Origin: Panagrolaimus kolymaensis
Taxonomy: Eukaryota; Nematoda; Chromadorea; Rhabditida; Panagrolaimidae
Direction: 5' to 3'
Length of the DNA: 64,000 bases
NCBI GenBank assembly: GCA_028622995.1
Contig: JAJQJQ010000027.1
Span: forward strand, 372,001 to 436,000
A program made the position numbers and the translations under genes. This document shows, in pieces, positions 35,251 to 47,700 of the stretch. The number at the start of each line of letters is the position of its first letter. Within the stretch, counting starts at the first letter, position 1. A model generated the notes under the pieces. It did not search any database and was not told the DNA's origin. It worked only from the letters and a program-made list of their open reading frames with translations.

Positions 35251-38200
35251 ATGGAGGAAACAAGTGCAGCATGTGAAGGTAAGGAAGGTTCTTATAACTA
35301 TGTGAAAAATGGAATATATGGGAATGATAAGAGATGGATGAGGAAGTAATGATGGAAGAAGATTATGTGAACACATTTTGAAGCTATGGAAAGCTGTTTT
35401 TTTTCTTCATGTATTTGATTCTTTTGCCGATATTTTGAAGCTAATAATGGTTTCTTTCACATCGATATCAATGGCTTATTTTCATTTTGGATAAGGAAAG
35501 ATTGTTGTTTATGAAGAAAAACTGAAGATGCTTATCAACTTTATTTACATTCATTTTGCTTACTTTCCATCTCATTCGACCATCTCATGCATTTTCCATA
35601 CATTCTTTTTCACTTTCAACTTAACCTTAATACTTACTTATTCTTGTTCATTTTTCAGATATGATATTCTTTGAAAGACGACTAACTGAAGTAATATTAT
35701 CAATGAAACCTATTGCATTCAAATGGAGAGGTAACAAACATTAACACTCATCATCGTCCTTCTAATATTCCTTTGATATTTCAGTGGTTCTTGTATGCTC
35801 AATTCTTTCAGTTTTATATAGTACATATCATCTCATGTTGGATCCAAATGTTCGATTTGTATGTTATTCTTGTTTATCAAAAACCAATGTCGTTAAATTT
35901 CTTCATTTTTAGGTAACTGTTTGGGAATCATTATGCAAACATCCATTCTTTGCTGCCAGCTTTATTACATTCTTTGGTTTATTCTTATTTTTTGGTATTC
36001 ATCGACGAATTTCTGCTCCTAAAATGTGAGTTTGCTTTTTTACTTTTTTGAGTTGAGAATATGCTTGAAGAAACAACAACAATGCCAACTACTAAAATCA
36101 GAATACCTCTGCTGTCTTTTTTTTCACACACTTTTATTTGACTTTTTCTACAGCATATTTATTCTCTTTATTAAGTGTTCCTTTAAAATATTCTTCTTCC
36201 TCTTTGATGTCCATTATAGCTGCTAGTTGCTTTTAAAGTTGTTTTTGTTTATGTTAGTTTAGTTTATTGTGGACGCAAAAAGCCTTTGAAAACTAAAACT
36301 AGTTTTTGTGGAACAATATTTGCTTTTATTTCGTTTGTTTTAAAACTTTGAGCCACCATAGTATCAAAAAGACATTTTCCGCCCATATTATCTTTCAAAG
36401 ATTCGGTAATTTTTATCATATTGTTGCACTGCTTTATACCAGCATATTACAAAACTCTACCATTGTTTGCTTTTATTATTGAATACTACCGTCTGAGATG
36501 GCTTTTAACATGTTTTATTTCACTATTGAGAATATCTCTTATGTATGGGTGGCTAAATATCTTTTTTTCCCTACCAACTTTTATTATGCGAGGGATGTTC
36601 TTTATATCTCCATGCGGCCTCCTTTTTTGTAACATCATCGTTCTTCTGTATGTAAGTATTTCTTACTGATGCGTTAGATAGTCTTTATGCAAAAATGTGT
36701 TGTTGATTCATTCCTTTTGACCTTGAAACATTTTTTTTTCTTTTTTCGAAAAATGGAAATTATCTTTGTTGAAAATATTCCTCCTAAAAAGACTCGTACT
36801 TCTTTTGAAGGAGATTTTTATAAATTTACTTTTTAACGTTTTTTCCTTTCTATTTTTCTTTGAAATATGATTCTGGTCATGTTTAATCCCTTTCATTTTT
36901 TATCTCTTTGAAACGTTACGACTAAAGTTAGCTTTTTAAAGCAGCTGTAAATACTTTATTTTTCGCGCATGTGCAAATTTTTTTTATTTATTTCATTTTG
37001 AAAAGCAAATCTCCCTTTTTTCATTTTTAAAAATAAATAAAAAAGAAAAAGGATAAATCTGGGGCAAAGCAGCAACAACATGTATGTAATTACTTTTTTT
37101 TCTCCACTTTCCATGGGCTTTAACAATTGTATCTTTTACCGCCATCTTTTTTTTCACTTAAAAATCTTTTCGAAAGAATTTGCGTGTTATAAATTTTTCT
37201 TTAAAAAAAGTTTACTTCACACCCAAACTATTTTTTTACGGCTAAAATAAAAAGTCAATCCCTTCATTTTCTTCCATTGTTTGTTTTGACATTGTCAATG
37301 TCCAACTATGATGGTGTTATTTGCAATGAAGTAACTAACGATTGCTTGCTTTCTTTCATTTTTGACATCTTTTTTTGTCGCCCTCGGCTTTTTTCTTTCT
37401 TCTTTGATTTTTCTTTGAAAAAGGATTTTTTTTGTTGAGTTTTGAGTGTTTTTGTCTGTCCATTTGATCTTTTTTTTTCACGTCGTCCACAACATTGCTT
37501 TGTTTCCCATGCATGTTGTTATTCAATTTTTTTTTTTTTTGAAAATCGATGTTTGAACTTTTCCATTCATTTTTGTTATGGAACAAAGAAAAAAACTATA
37601 AACTAACTGAAATTTAGTTGGTTTTAAAAACCAAAACATATTTATCATCACCGTTGTCGTCGCATTCGCTTTTTAGTAAAAAGACTAGAATTGGAAAAAG
37701 AAGAGGAGTGTTTTTGAAACTTTTGGATATTTTTGTTTTTCCTAATAAAATTTTTTTGTTGTTGAATGAAATGTTCGCTCCACTGACCATTTTTTTTTTG
37801 GTCGGAGAAATACAAAAAAAGAGAAGATTGCGATCGATTTTAACTATGCGTCACAGTGGCGATTCTTTTTTTGCTTTCCTCCTATGATGCGCTTTGATTC
37901 AACTAACTTTCTTTTCTGATACTTATTTTTTATGAAAAAGTTTACTTCTTTTTTTCATACATTTTTCTTTGTATTTCCTCTGGATGCATATTATTTTTGT
38001 TATTTACTTTTTTCTTTAAATATTTCTCTTCCCATTTCGCTCTGGATATAAGCAGGCATTTATAGCTGCTTCTTTTTTTTAGTTGCGCTTAATCCATTAT
38101 TATGACGTTCACCCTCTTTTTCTTTCTTGCATACTTTTTTTTGTTTAAGAATGAGCTTTTAATAGCAATGTTATCTTTTTATTTGGCAACAATAAATTTA

Positions 38201-40926
38201 TTCTTCTTCTTTTTTGATTCCCCATTCATGATGTAGCGTCATTTAATTTATCGAATATATTTTAGTGTCTCGTCACACATACATAAGTTCATGTTTGGTT
38301 GACTAATCAAGTTTCATAACAATGCTTTTTTATTTTCTCTTTTGGACACCATTTTTTGTATTGCTCATACCTTTTTTTGTTGGAGTTCATCGAAATTTTT
38401 TTATTGAATTTTGTTTTTGATTGAGAACCCAACGCGCATTCATGAAAAACTTCTTCTTTTTTTTTCGATTGTCGTTCGTTCATAGGTCTTTTTTCTTCTC
38501 TCTTTTTTCCTTTTCTTGACATATTCCTTATTGCGACTAAGAAGTAAGAAAAAGGAATGACCAACATGATTCATTCATTCTTTTCAACTCTTTTAAAAAA
38601 ATAGTTTCTGAAGAACCTCAAAGACTTGGTTGCTTTGAAAATTGATGGAATAGCCTTTTTTGGTCTTTTTTTTCCACTAAGAAGCAAAAATTTTCTTGGG
38701 CTTAAAAACTTACGTTTTTTCTTTCTTTGTTTGATTCCATCTTTTTCTCCACTTCCTTCTTTCTTATTCAGAGTTAGCTTGTTTGTGAGTTAAATAAAAA
38801 CATTGCTAATTGAAGCAAGAGCTCCAAAAAAAGACGTTCACATTTTGGATGGATGGAAAAAAACATGAATGTTGTCTGACTGGCATGTCAAAGAGTATGT
38901 AGTAGTAGCAGTAGTAATTGTTACTCTATAAAAAATAAGCAAAAGAGAGGAAATGTTTCTCCATCTAAAAAGACTGACTGCCAAGCTCTTCTCTTACTGA
39001 CCAATTTTTATTTAGTACTAACAACGTTTTTTTTTCTTCTCAACTTCTTTTTCTTCCCAAAGTTGTCACCACAAACAAATTTTTTTCGTCTAACTTTATT
39101 CATTTTTATTTTTGTTTTGTTGTTGGTGTTATAGTTGGCATTGTTTTTGTTTCTTCTTTCAAGCTTAAGTCTTTCATAGGATGTTAGGAATGTTTCTTTC
39201 TTGAAAAATTTACTTTTGTCTCTTTTTAGTATTGCTGCAAGATGTCGAAATGTTTTAGCTGATTTTTGTTTGAGCTGTGATGAAGTAAGTTATTTTTTTA
39301 AATATTCTTTTGTACCATAGAGCACCGTTAATGATAATTTTTGTTAAAATATTCGATTTTTTCATCGTTGATGATGGTGGTTACATACTTTTTTCATCCT
39401 CCTGTTTCTTCCTTTCCCTCTTTTTTGGTTATTACTTTTCATGCATGAATAATGAAATGAAAAACAATGTAGTTTTTGTTAGAAAAAGAAAAATGAAAGC
39501 CATAAACATAATTTTGATATTTGAACATTAGTATTTTCTTTTTCGTCTAAAAATCATTAACTTTTGAAGAAGGATGTTTAGAGCGACTATCACTTCGTTA
39601 TTTAGTCACTTCGTTATGCTCACTTCGTTATGGGTTACATCACTTCGTTATCCATTTCCTCACTTCGTTATTAATAACCTCACTTCGTTATGGGGCATTT
39701 TTAAATGATAGGAGGACTATGAATGTCGATGGCATTATTTATATTGTAGTTTAAATAAGTTGTTTTAAATTTTGTCTTTATGTTAAAAGCGGCATTTAAG
39801 CCGAACATAAGAGTTTATGCAAATATTCAGTTTCTAATAGCTTTTCATAATTTAGTTTCATTACTACTGAACTCAGCCACTGGTACTTAATTCTTAACCT
39901 AAAATGGTTTGAAAGTTTCAAAAACCAAAAATTTACATAATTATAATGCTCTGATTAATGACAGACATAGCTTAATTGTTAGCTTTCAATTATATTAACA
40001 ATTTTAAAACTTTCATAAGACGTGTATGTTGCCCCTTCCTTTGTTGAATAACCAATACTACGAGTAAAAAAGCATGTGAGCAAAAAAGGTAAATCACAAT
40101 GAACCTCAATAAGCAAATGAAATATAAATTCATTGCCGAATTTATAAACCTCTTTGAGAAATTTGACAATCATATTTTTAACCCTTTGGGAATGGCGTAA
40201 CGAAGTGAGATTACTAATAACGAAGTGAGTAAAATAACGAAGTGATGATAACGAAGTGAGGTTACCCCATAACGAAGTGAGGGGATAACGAAGTGAGAAT
40301 AACGAAGTGAGATTTTCCCGGATGTTTACATACAGGGGAATAAGCAGACTTTTCACATTTTTTTTTGAAAGATAGCTATAAACGGGTTTAATGGCATCTC
40401 TTTTATTTATGTTTGTGTCATCCTTGTTGGCACATATTCCTTTTTTTGGTTTTGTCTTTTTACATATGCCCTTTTTGCATCATTTTCTTTCCAACCAAAA
40501 AAAAAAAGATTTATGAGGAGCTTCCTTTTATAGTTAGTGCCAAAAAGAAAGTATGGAGATTTCGTGCTAATGCTAGAGATGCCTTAAAGCTTTTTTGATT
40601 TGACGCTTTTGTTATAGCATGCATTAATGTAACTATCCCATATTTTTTGGAACATTTGTAAAGCATTAGTAAAACTCATAGAAGAAAAAACTATTAGAAG
40701 GAAGAAACAGGAGAAGTATGAGCACCTAAAATAAACACGAATACAAACATTGAATCATATCTTTTTTTATTTATTTTTTTGTTGCAGTTTTTGTAATATT
40801 CATCTTTTTTACTTTTCATTTTTTTAGAGTGGAAAACTTATTGTACGACCAGCAAATGTAGCAAACTTTTCATTTGGAATGTCAACAACGTCAACAACAA
40901 ATGATAGATCTGTATCTTTTGCATAA
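35251..40926 (+). CDS. nepr-1: nuclear envelope phosphatase regulatory subunit NEP1R1 (146 aa)
   Basis: Six exons: 35251-35278, 35659-35730, 35785-35858, 35913-36025, 39230-39284 and 40828-40926, phases 1,1,0,2,0. It has the NEP1R1/TMEM188 pattern throughout: the N-terminal DMIFFERRLTEVI, two membrane helices (about residues 35-55 and 68-90), the linker HRRISAPKIIAARCRNVLAD, and the late SCDESGKLIVRP. The protein binds the CTDNEP1/CNEP-1 phosphatase at the nuclear envelope and ER and thereby activates lipin, limiting membrane synthesis. Usual length is about 125 residues; the extra length is a Ser/Thr-rich tail. Introns 4 and 5 are long (3,204 and 1,543 bp), and the latter hosts a foldback transposon. 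Confidence 0.93.
36026..39229 (+). other. long intron 4 of nepr-1
   Basis: Low-complexity T/A-rich sequence. At 36421-36669 an 82-codon plus-strand open frame encodes a very hydrophobic peptide (LRWLLTCFISLLRISLMYGW) and contains a GTAAGT donor near its end. It has no convincing acceptor or family, so I do not call it an exon. Confidence 0.6.
39581..40319. mobile_element. Mutator-like foldback element (739 bp)
   Basis: Flanked by an exact 9-bp direct repeat, GGATGTTTA (39572-39580 and 40320-40328), the duplication size of the Mutator/MULE superfamily. The left end carries six exact direct copies of TCACTTCGTTAT (starting 39590, 39606, 39620, 39640, 39660, 39680). The right end carries seven copies in inverse orientation (40197, 40217, 40234, 40248, 40269, 40285, 40299; the first has one mismatch). 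At both ends the outermost copy starts nine bases inside the boundary, although the terminal nine bases match poorly (GAGCGACTA against GGGAAAATC). The interior (about 500 bp) is AT-rich and encodes no transposase. Confidence 0.8.
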
Positions 40927-41734
40927 GAATTTTATCTTTCTTCATCCCAGAAATTCAAATTTTCTCTTTTCTTCTTCTTTCAACGTCGTCGTCGTCTTCT
41001 ACTGCTGCCGGTTTCTTCTTTTTGTCTTGTTTTCATATTTATTTATTATTGATTGATTTTGTTATTGCACTTTTATCAATATCAATAAATAACATTATCT
41101 ACCGTATATTTTCGCTTGCTAATTTCTATCATCGTCTTTTTTTTTATGTTTCTCTTTCGGGTGCATTTTGTTTTTCTTGTTTTTTGTGTACTAATTTTAT
41201 AAAAATTGCTTTTACATATGTCTGATTACGGATTTTTGAGGATAAATTTTATAATAATAAAATTAATTTATTCATGTTTGCTCGTTGTTTTTAAAAAGAA
41301 AAACCTTTTTAATGCGTTGGTTGGATTTTTAATTTGGTTCATCGGGTATTTTCCGTTTTTTTATTTCTTTTTTTGCTTTATTTGAATATATTTTCGAGGA
41401 TTTAAAAATTCCCAAGCTTCTTTTACAGAACGTAAAAATTAGATCGCCACCGCTTGTTTTGGTTTATTTTTGATTATATTTTCGTTCGTTGACCATTTAA
41501 TTGTTATTTTTGCGAGAGAACCATGAAACGGTTTGATTTGATAATTTGTTGTTGTTGGCGATATTTTTCTAAAGTCGAAGCGAATTTTAGATAAGCGGCT
41601 ATTTACTTTATTCTATTGGATCGTTTACTTTCTGCCACATTTTTTTTTATCACAAATATCAACGAGAGTTTACTGAAGCTCGTCCGAAAATCCTTTTTTT
41701 GTTGAGGCCTTTAACTTTTTTCTTTTTCACTTAA
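40927..41734. other. intergenic region
   Basis: 3' flank of nepr-1 and unresolved 5' part of the next gene. A short ATG frame at 41146 (MFLFRVHFVFLVFCVLIL) looks like a signal peptide and is a candidate first exon, but I cannot show a splice join. Confidence 0.4.
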
Positions 41735-43593
41735 ATTTCCCGAGATTTTTTTGGGAAATTACCTAAAGAAAAAATTTTATCCTCAAATATTTTATCTTCA
41801 ACAATTTCAACGACTTTATCAGCTGCTGCAAAAGCAATACTTTTTGAACCTTCAAATAACAACAGCAGCCGACAAGAACAAAAAAATTTGAGTGAATCAT
41901 CATCAAAAAAAATATTTGAAACAATTGAAAACATAGTAAAGAAAACAACAGCAGCCACTATAGCAGCACCTTTTAAAATAGCACCAGAACCAAGCCCAAC
42001 GAAACAGCAAACAACAACATTGATTGAATCAACAACTCAAATAATATTACAAAAAATTTTTTCTTCTCCGACTTCAAAAACAAATACAACCATTTCAAGT
42101 GTAGGAAGTGGTGGGGGTATTGATAGCTTTAATTTGACAACACCACAGCATTTATTTTCTGGTATTGGTGGTGGTGGTAGTGCACATAATTCAACGACAA
42201 CTGATAATTTAATTGTAAATTTATTAAATAATTATAATAATTTTAATCGAAGTAATCCATATTTTTTTAACGAAACTATTGGTGAGTTACTTACTTTTTG
42301 ATTATGTATTTTTTTAAAAAGCTTGATCGCAAAGTTATGGTTTTTAAAAAATGGCGAAGCAAGCAATTATTGAAATTAGGAGTTTCAATGGTAATAATCA
42401 GAAAACTTTGATTCTAAATTCATTGTGAAGTTATTTGATTTTACTAAACCGAACCCATTATAAAAAAGCGTATCTGAAGGCTAAAAGTTATTGCGGTTCA
42501 CAAAAAAAATCGTTTTTTTACATATTTGTTTTTGAAGCTAAACTTCATGAGAAAAAAAAGTTATCGCGTAAGTAAAAAAGCCATATATTTCATGCTCCTT
42601 TAAAGTTTAAACCATTTTCCCAAAAATTTGGAAAACTTTTTTTACTTATGGATTTTCCTACAAAATTAAATTATTATTAGGACTCAATAACCTTTTGGGT
42701 GTCCATCATCATCAACCATGATGATTAGTTGCCGCCATTTTTTCTTTTACACCTTTTCATGCTTGCCTACTTACTCCCTTGTTTTGTGAGAGATAGGGTT
42801 ATCACCACATTTTTATTCCTCCTTACATGTTTCCTTGATTATTTGTTTTTGATCTTATTATAAAAAAAATTTTTTAATTGCAGACTATTATTACGACAAT
42901 ACCAATCACACCAACAACAACAACGACAGCGAAAATATGTTAGTTATTGATTCAAAAGCAATAGATTTAATTCCAATAAAAGATTTACTTGGTAAGTAAA
43001 CCCACCCGTATTTACATATTTATTTATTTATTCTTTCATGATTCTTATTACATATATTTTTTTCTTATCTTTTTGATTTTTTTTGTCATTCTAAAGCTGC
43101 GTATTTTTAAAGAAAATGTAACTCCACAAATTTTTTCGTTGAAAGATTTTATTACAATGCAAAAAAAGATTAACAGCATTTTTACTTTTTTTGATTATTG
43201 ATGCCTTTGATTTTTTCTCTTCTCAATAGTTTTTTTTTATTACAAAAATTTTATACATACATACGACTACCTTTTTTTATAAACTAAACTAAAAAATCAA
43301 CAACCTTGCCGTTTTCTGGATCGCTAGCTTGCGTTTTTTTTTGTTGCCATTGGCGTTGCTGCTTTCTTTCTTCGCTCTCAATTTTTTTTCTATCGCTCGC
43401 TAAAAACCGATTCATTGCTTCCTTTTTTTCTTCAATGCTTTTTATGATTTTTTTATTTTAAACAACATCGACCAACAAAGAAGACGAAGAAAAAACTATG
43501 TGCTTCTCATGTTGCCTTTGTTGGATAATTCCATTGCTATTAGCAATATTATTTTTTCTTTTTTTAAAGGGTTCGTTCATTTTTCTTTTATAA
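41735..43593 (+). CDS. low-complexity probable single-pass membrane protein, 5' end unresolved
   Basis: Clear exons are an open frame 41735-42281 and 42884-42991 (phase 1 at both ends, GTGAGT and GTAAGT donors, TTGCAG acceptor). The most likely last exon is 43481-43593, which keeps phase but has a poor acceptor (CCAACAAAG). The ectodomain is Thr/Ser/Asn/Gly-rich with many N-glycosylation-like sites (NNNNDSENM, NTTISSVGSGGG). The last exon would add EDEEKTMCFSCCLCW and a hydrophobic helix to the stop (PLLLAILFFLFLKGSFIFLL). The design, a disordered glycoprotein-like region followed by a C-terminal helix, recalls the 9.8-kb gene, but I see no sequence similarity. The start exon lies upstream and is not identified. 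Confidence 0.45.
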
Positions 43594-44726
43594 AAACTAA
43601 CTACTTTATATTTCTTTTATTGCTGCCTGTAATGATTAAAGAGCATTTTTGTTTTGAAAATGCAAGTAAGCCTTTAAAACAAAAATTCGGTAATAGGAAA
43701 GAGATTTTTATGATCCTCTAAAAAAAGTTACTCATTCATGGCAGATCAAAACACACTCCCAGCGTTAGTAGACGACAGAAAGTTAGTTTCTTTCCATTGT
43801 TGCTATTTTTCTCCACAAAAAAAAACTTTCTTCGGGGTTTCGGTCCTTCCCATTATTTGCCGCTGGTTTCTTTTTTGATTGATTTTTTAATTTTAACATT
43901 CACTTTTTCATGAGTCTTAAAAACATTTCATTGAATTTTTTGGTTTTGTTGTTGTGATGTTTTTGAACATTCAAACTTTTTCTTTTTTGAAAAAAAAAAC
44001 TAAACTAAAACGCGCCTTCCTTTTTTTTCTCCAGCTGCTTCTTCTTTTCTCTAGTTTACTCTTTTTTTCTTCGTGTTATTGTTTTTTCGTGAAAAAAAAA
44101 AAGTTTGTTGTTTGTTTGTTGTTTTTTAATGCACTCATTCATTCATTTGTCCAAGTCCACCGCCTGCGTGTATGCTTTTCCCATCGATCACTGATCGATA
44201 TATATATTTATTTTATTGACGACGAAGATGAAGAGTTAAAAAACGCAAACGCAATAAAAAAATTGATTGTTTTCTTCCTTTCCCTTTTTTTGGTCTAAAA
44301 AAACTAAAAAATATGTTTTTTTAGTTTAAATGTTGTTAGTGGTGCCATTTTTTTATTGGGAGGTTTTAATGTTGCAAGCATTGACTCACTTTCTTTTTCT
44401 TTGTCGTTGTTGCTGTAAATAATAAAAAATAAACACCACCACCCAAAAAAGAAGCTGCCACCGCCCGCATATTTTGCTTTTAGCTGCTTTTCATTTCAAA
44501 GACGCTTTTTTTTAGCATTGTTTTTTTGTTGTGTCAATCATCTTCCCTTTCCTCCTCATTTTTCTCTGTCTCTCTCCTCTTTTCGCCTTTTCCTTTCTTT
44601 GATATTTTTTTCATTGCTGCTCCACTTTTTACTTGATTTTTTTAGTTTTGAATTGATTATTCAAAAATCTTCTTCCATTCCTACTACTTTTTGTTTGGCT
44701 TCTTCATCTTTACTTTGGAATTGCTA
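43594..44726. other. intergenic region upstream of SLC66A2
   Basis: T-rich with short low-complexity frames only. Contains a TATATATA run near 44200. No gene supported. Confidence 0.55.
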
Positions 44727-47700
44727 ATGTCGAATCTAACAACTCCTTCATTATCATCAACATCTGTTGTCTCGAATTATCCATCACCTGATAATCTTGT
44801 GTTTATCTTATGTCCACAAATTTGGCTTTACTTTCTTGCTCTTCCATATTTAGGTTTATTATTTGTTTTAACTTTTTCTTAACATTTTTACTAATACTTT
44901 CATTTTTTTCAGAAGTCATGCTGTTCGCTTTATCTGCAACGTTTATGATTATTGGTGGTGCAATTCCTTATGTTCCTCAATACATGGAAATCAATGAAAA
45001 GAAATCAGCTAAAGGATTTTCGTTACTCGTATGTTTAGTACTATGTACAGCAAATATTCTTCGTATTCTCTTTTGGTATGTTGTGACTTTCCATATTATC
45101 AAAGCTTATTGGATTATTACTTTTATCTTGAAAACTTATGGCTAGTATCATCTCATTCTTGTTGTTTTATAGGTTTGGTAAACGTTTTGAAACTGTGTTA
45201 CTTATTCAATCGGTGGTCATGATAACAACTATGATAGTGATGTTAGAAATTTCAACTCGTATGGATCGTCGCAATGTTTCTAAGAATCAAAGAAAATCAG
45301 TTTGGAGTGAGTTTACTATTGTTAACTGAAAAGTTTATGACATTCAAAAAAGACCAAACTAAACTAAAACAAATGATGCCTGCTGAAGTAATGCCGATGT
45401 TAGAAGCTTCAATTTTTATATGCTTTGGGAGTATCTTAGCTTCTTGATTACCGGTGAAGTACGATGATTTTGCTGCTTTAACTTTCATTCTAAAACAATG
45501 CAAACTTCTTTTCCTTGGGTTTAGTAAGCTTCCACAATCTTTCCACTTTGTAATGCACGAACGTTTAAACTTTTTTATACATTTTATTAAGACTCGAAGC
45601 AACCAAAACCATAGCTTGATAACATACATATTAGATTAAACATTAGCTTCACTAGTAACACAATAAACTTTAACTGAGCAATGACTTCCTGATGATGGCT
45701 TTTCATTAATACTTATTCCACCGTTTGCTGTTGCTGCTACAGATACAGGCGCGGAACCTCCAACACTACAAACACTAATGGAATTGGATGAAATACCTCC
45801 TGGAAACTCTGATGAATGGATTGCTGAACCATTAACTTTTCGATTATCTTGCTGTATTCCTTTTAAAGATGGCACACTATTGGATGTTAAATCTTTTAAT
45901 GAAGATTTTTTCTTTGATGATGACGATTCACGACATAACCATTTTTTACTTCGACGAAACCAATTTTTACCACCATTAACTTCGGGTGAATCTTTTGTAA
46001 CACCATTTTTCTTTTCCAATAAGGGCTCCAATACTGGGGATGTTCCACTAACTATAGTTGTATTAAGGCCCAAGCCTGTTCGCATTCGCTCGGATGTAAT
46101 TTCATAATCTTCATGTTCATAATTATTTTCTTCATCTATCCTTTCCATTTCTTCTTCAATAATACCATTTTCACCTTTCCTAAAACCATGAAGCTTTAGT
46201 ATCTTTAGTAATAAATGGACTAACAAACCTATGATTTTTTGTAACAGCAAATACTGCTGGCTCAGTTTGTCGTCGCCTCGTAGGCATTTTCATAGGCATA
46301 AAACCTTTTTGTGTTCTATTATGTTCAAAGGATCTTGTTCTTGGTTTTGCACGATGTCCTGTTCTTGACATCCTTGCACCAGCATGCTCGGGTGGAGCTT
46401 TAAAAAATATTGGCAATATTCGATGTAATGCTTTCCATAAGGGTAAAATAGCTCGTAAAGCTGAACGTTTAAATTCTTTAACAGTAAAGGAATAAATAAT
46501 AGGATTAAGCATGGAATTGCAATAGCCTAAAATAAGAATAAATATGCAAAATGTTTCTGTTTTTGACAGATGCGCAAAAATGAAAAAGAAAACTTACCAA
46601 GCCAACTAGCAATGTCAATAATAACAGGAGGAATGCAACCTTGACATTGGTAATCTAAAAACATATATTTGCTTTAGTGGATTAAAGATCTGAGTTTAAA
46701 GCTTGTAAAAAGGATCCTTATATTTAAGGGATCGTTTATCAATAAGAGAATTACTTACTAGTTAGATATAGCATAAAAAATGGTAACCAACAAAATAAAA
46801 ATGAGCATGATACAACTCCAAGGGTTTTTGCTATTCTTTCATGGGTTCTTAATACTCGACGTTGATGTTCAACCATACCATTGTTTTTACCAAAATGTAC
46901 TCGTAGTGTTGTCTGAAAAGTGTCGGACTCCGTAATAGGAGCATTGGATGATGCACCGCTTGTTTTTCGATAAATACCCGCAACTTTCAATTGGAGCTAG
47001 AAAGGACTAAAGAAAGGAGGGGAATTTTGTGGAGAAAACAAAAAAGTGCTTTTTAGTTGTATTAGTAAAGCATTAATGTTACACAATGATTATGTTAACA
47101 ATAGATATACAAAAGCTAAGGTAAAAAGGGATAAATCTTTCTAGCTCTAAAAGCTTGTTGCAGTGCAGCATAACGTAAAAATAAACTTTAATTTTAAATG
47201 CTTACGCTTTGTGATATAGTATTAGTTAAAAAATTCATATTATGTCCAAGAACCATAAGAAATCCTCGATCCAAAGCTTTTTGTCGTTGTCTTGCTAATC
47301 GATATATTCTCCAATATAAAGTTAATGTAACACTTGCGGGTAAAAAGAAAGCAAATATTACTGAATGAGCCAAATAACGAATTTCATTTCCTGCGAAACA
47401 AATTGACTAAAAAACAATGAAGGATTGTGTTTTGATAAATGTTATTTTTAAATTTTTTCTTACTTCATCCAAACAATTTGATTGTTTCCATTTAACAGTA
47501 GTTAATAAAATAGATGATGAAAATGCCCATATTATTACCATCACAGATATTACTTTGCATTTAGTTACAACTGATTTATACCTTAGTGGCCGGGTAACAG
47601 CAAGATATCGATCCACTGATATTATACATATTGTTACAACTGAGCATGTACAAAATGTTACATCTGCTGCAACCCAAAATCGACATAGCAATCTTCCAAA

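Noticed and set aside
39590..39691. CRISPR-like array of short direct repeats
   Set aside because: Repeat units are 12 bp with 2-8 bp spacers, present again in inverse orientation 500 bp away inside a eukaryotic intron; this is transposon end structure.
45297..45629. Open frame antisense to SLC66A2 just beyond the GPCR stop
   Set aside because: It lies in the 3' flank of the GPCR gene, is not joinable to its exons, and resembles no protein.
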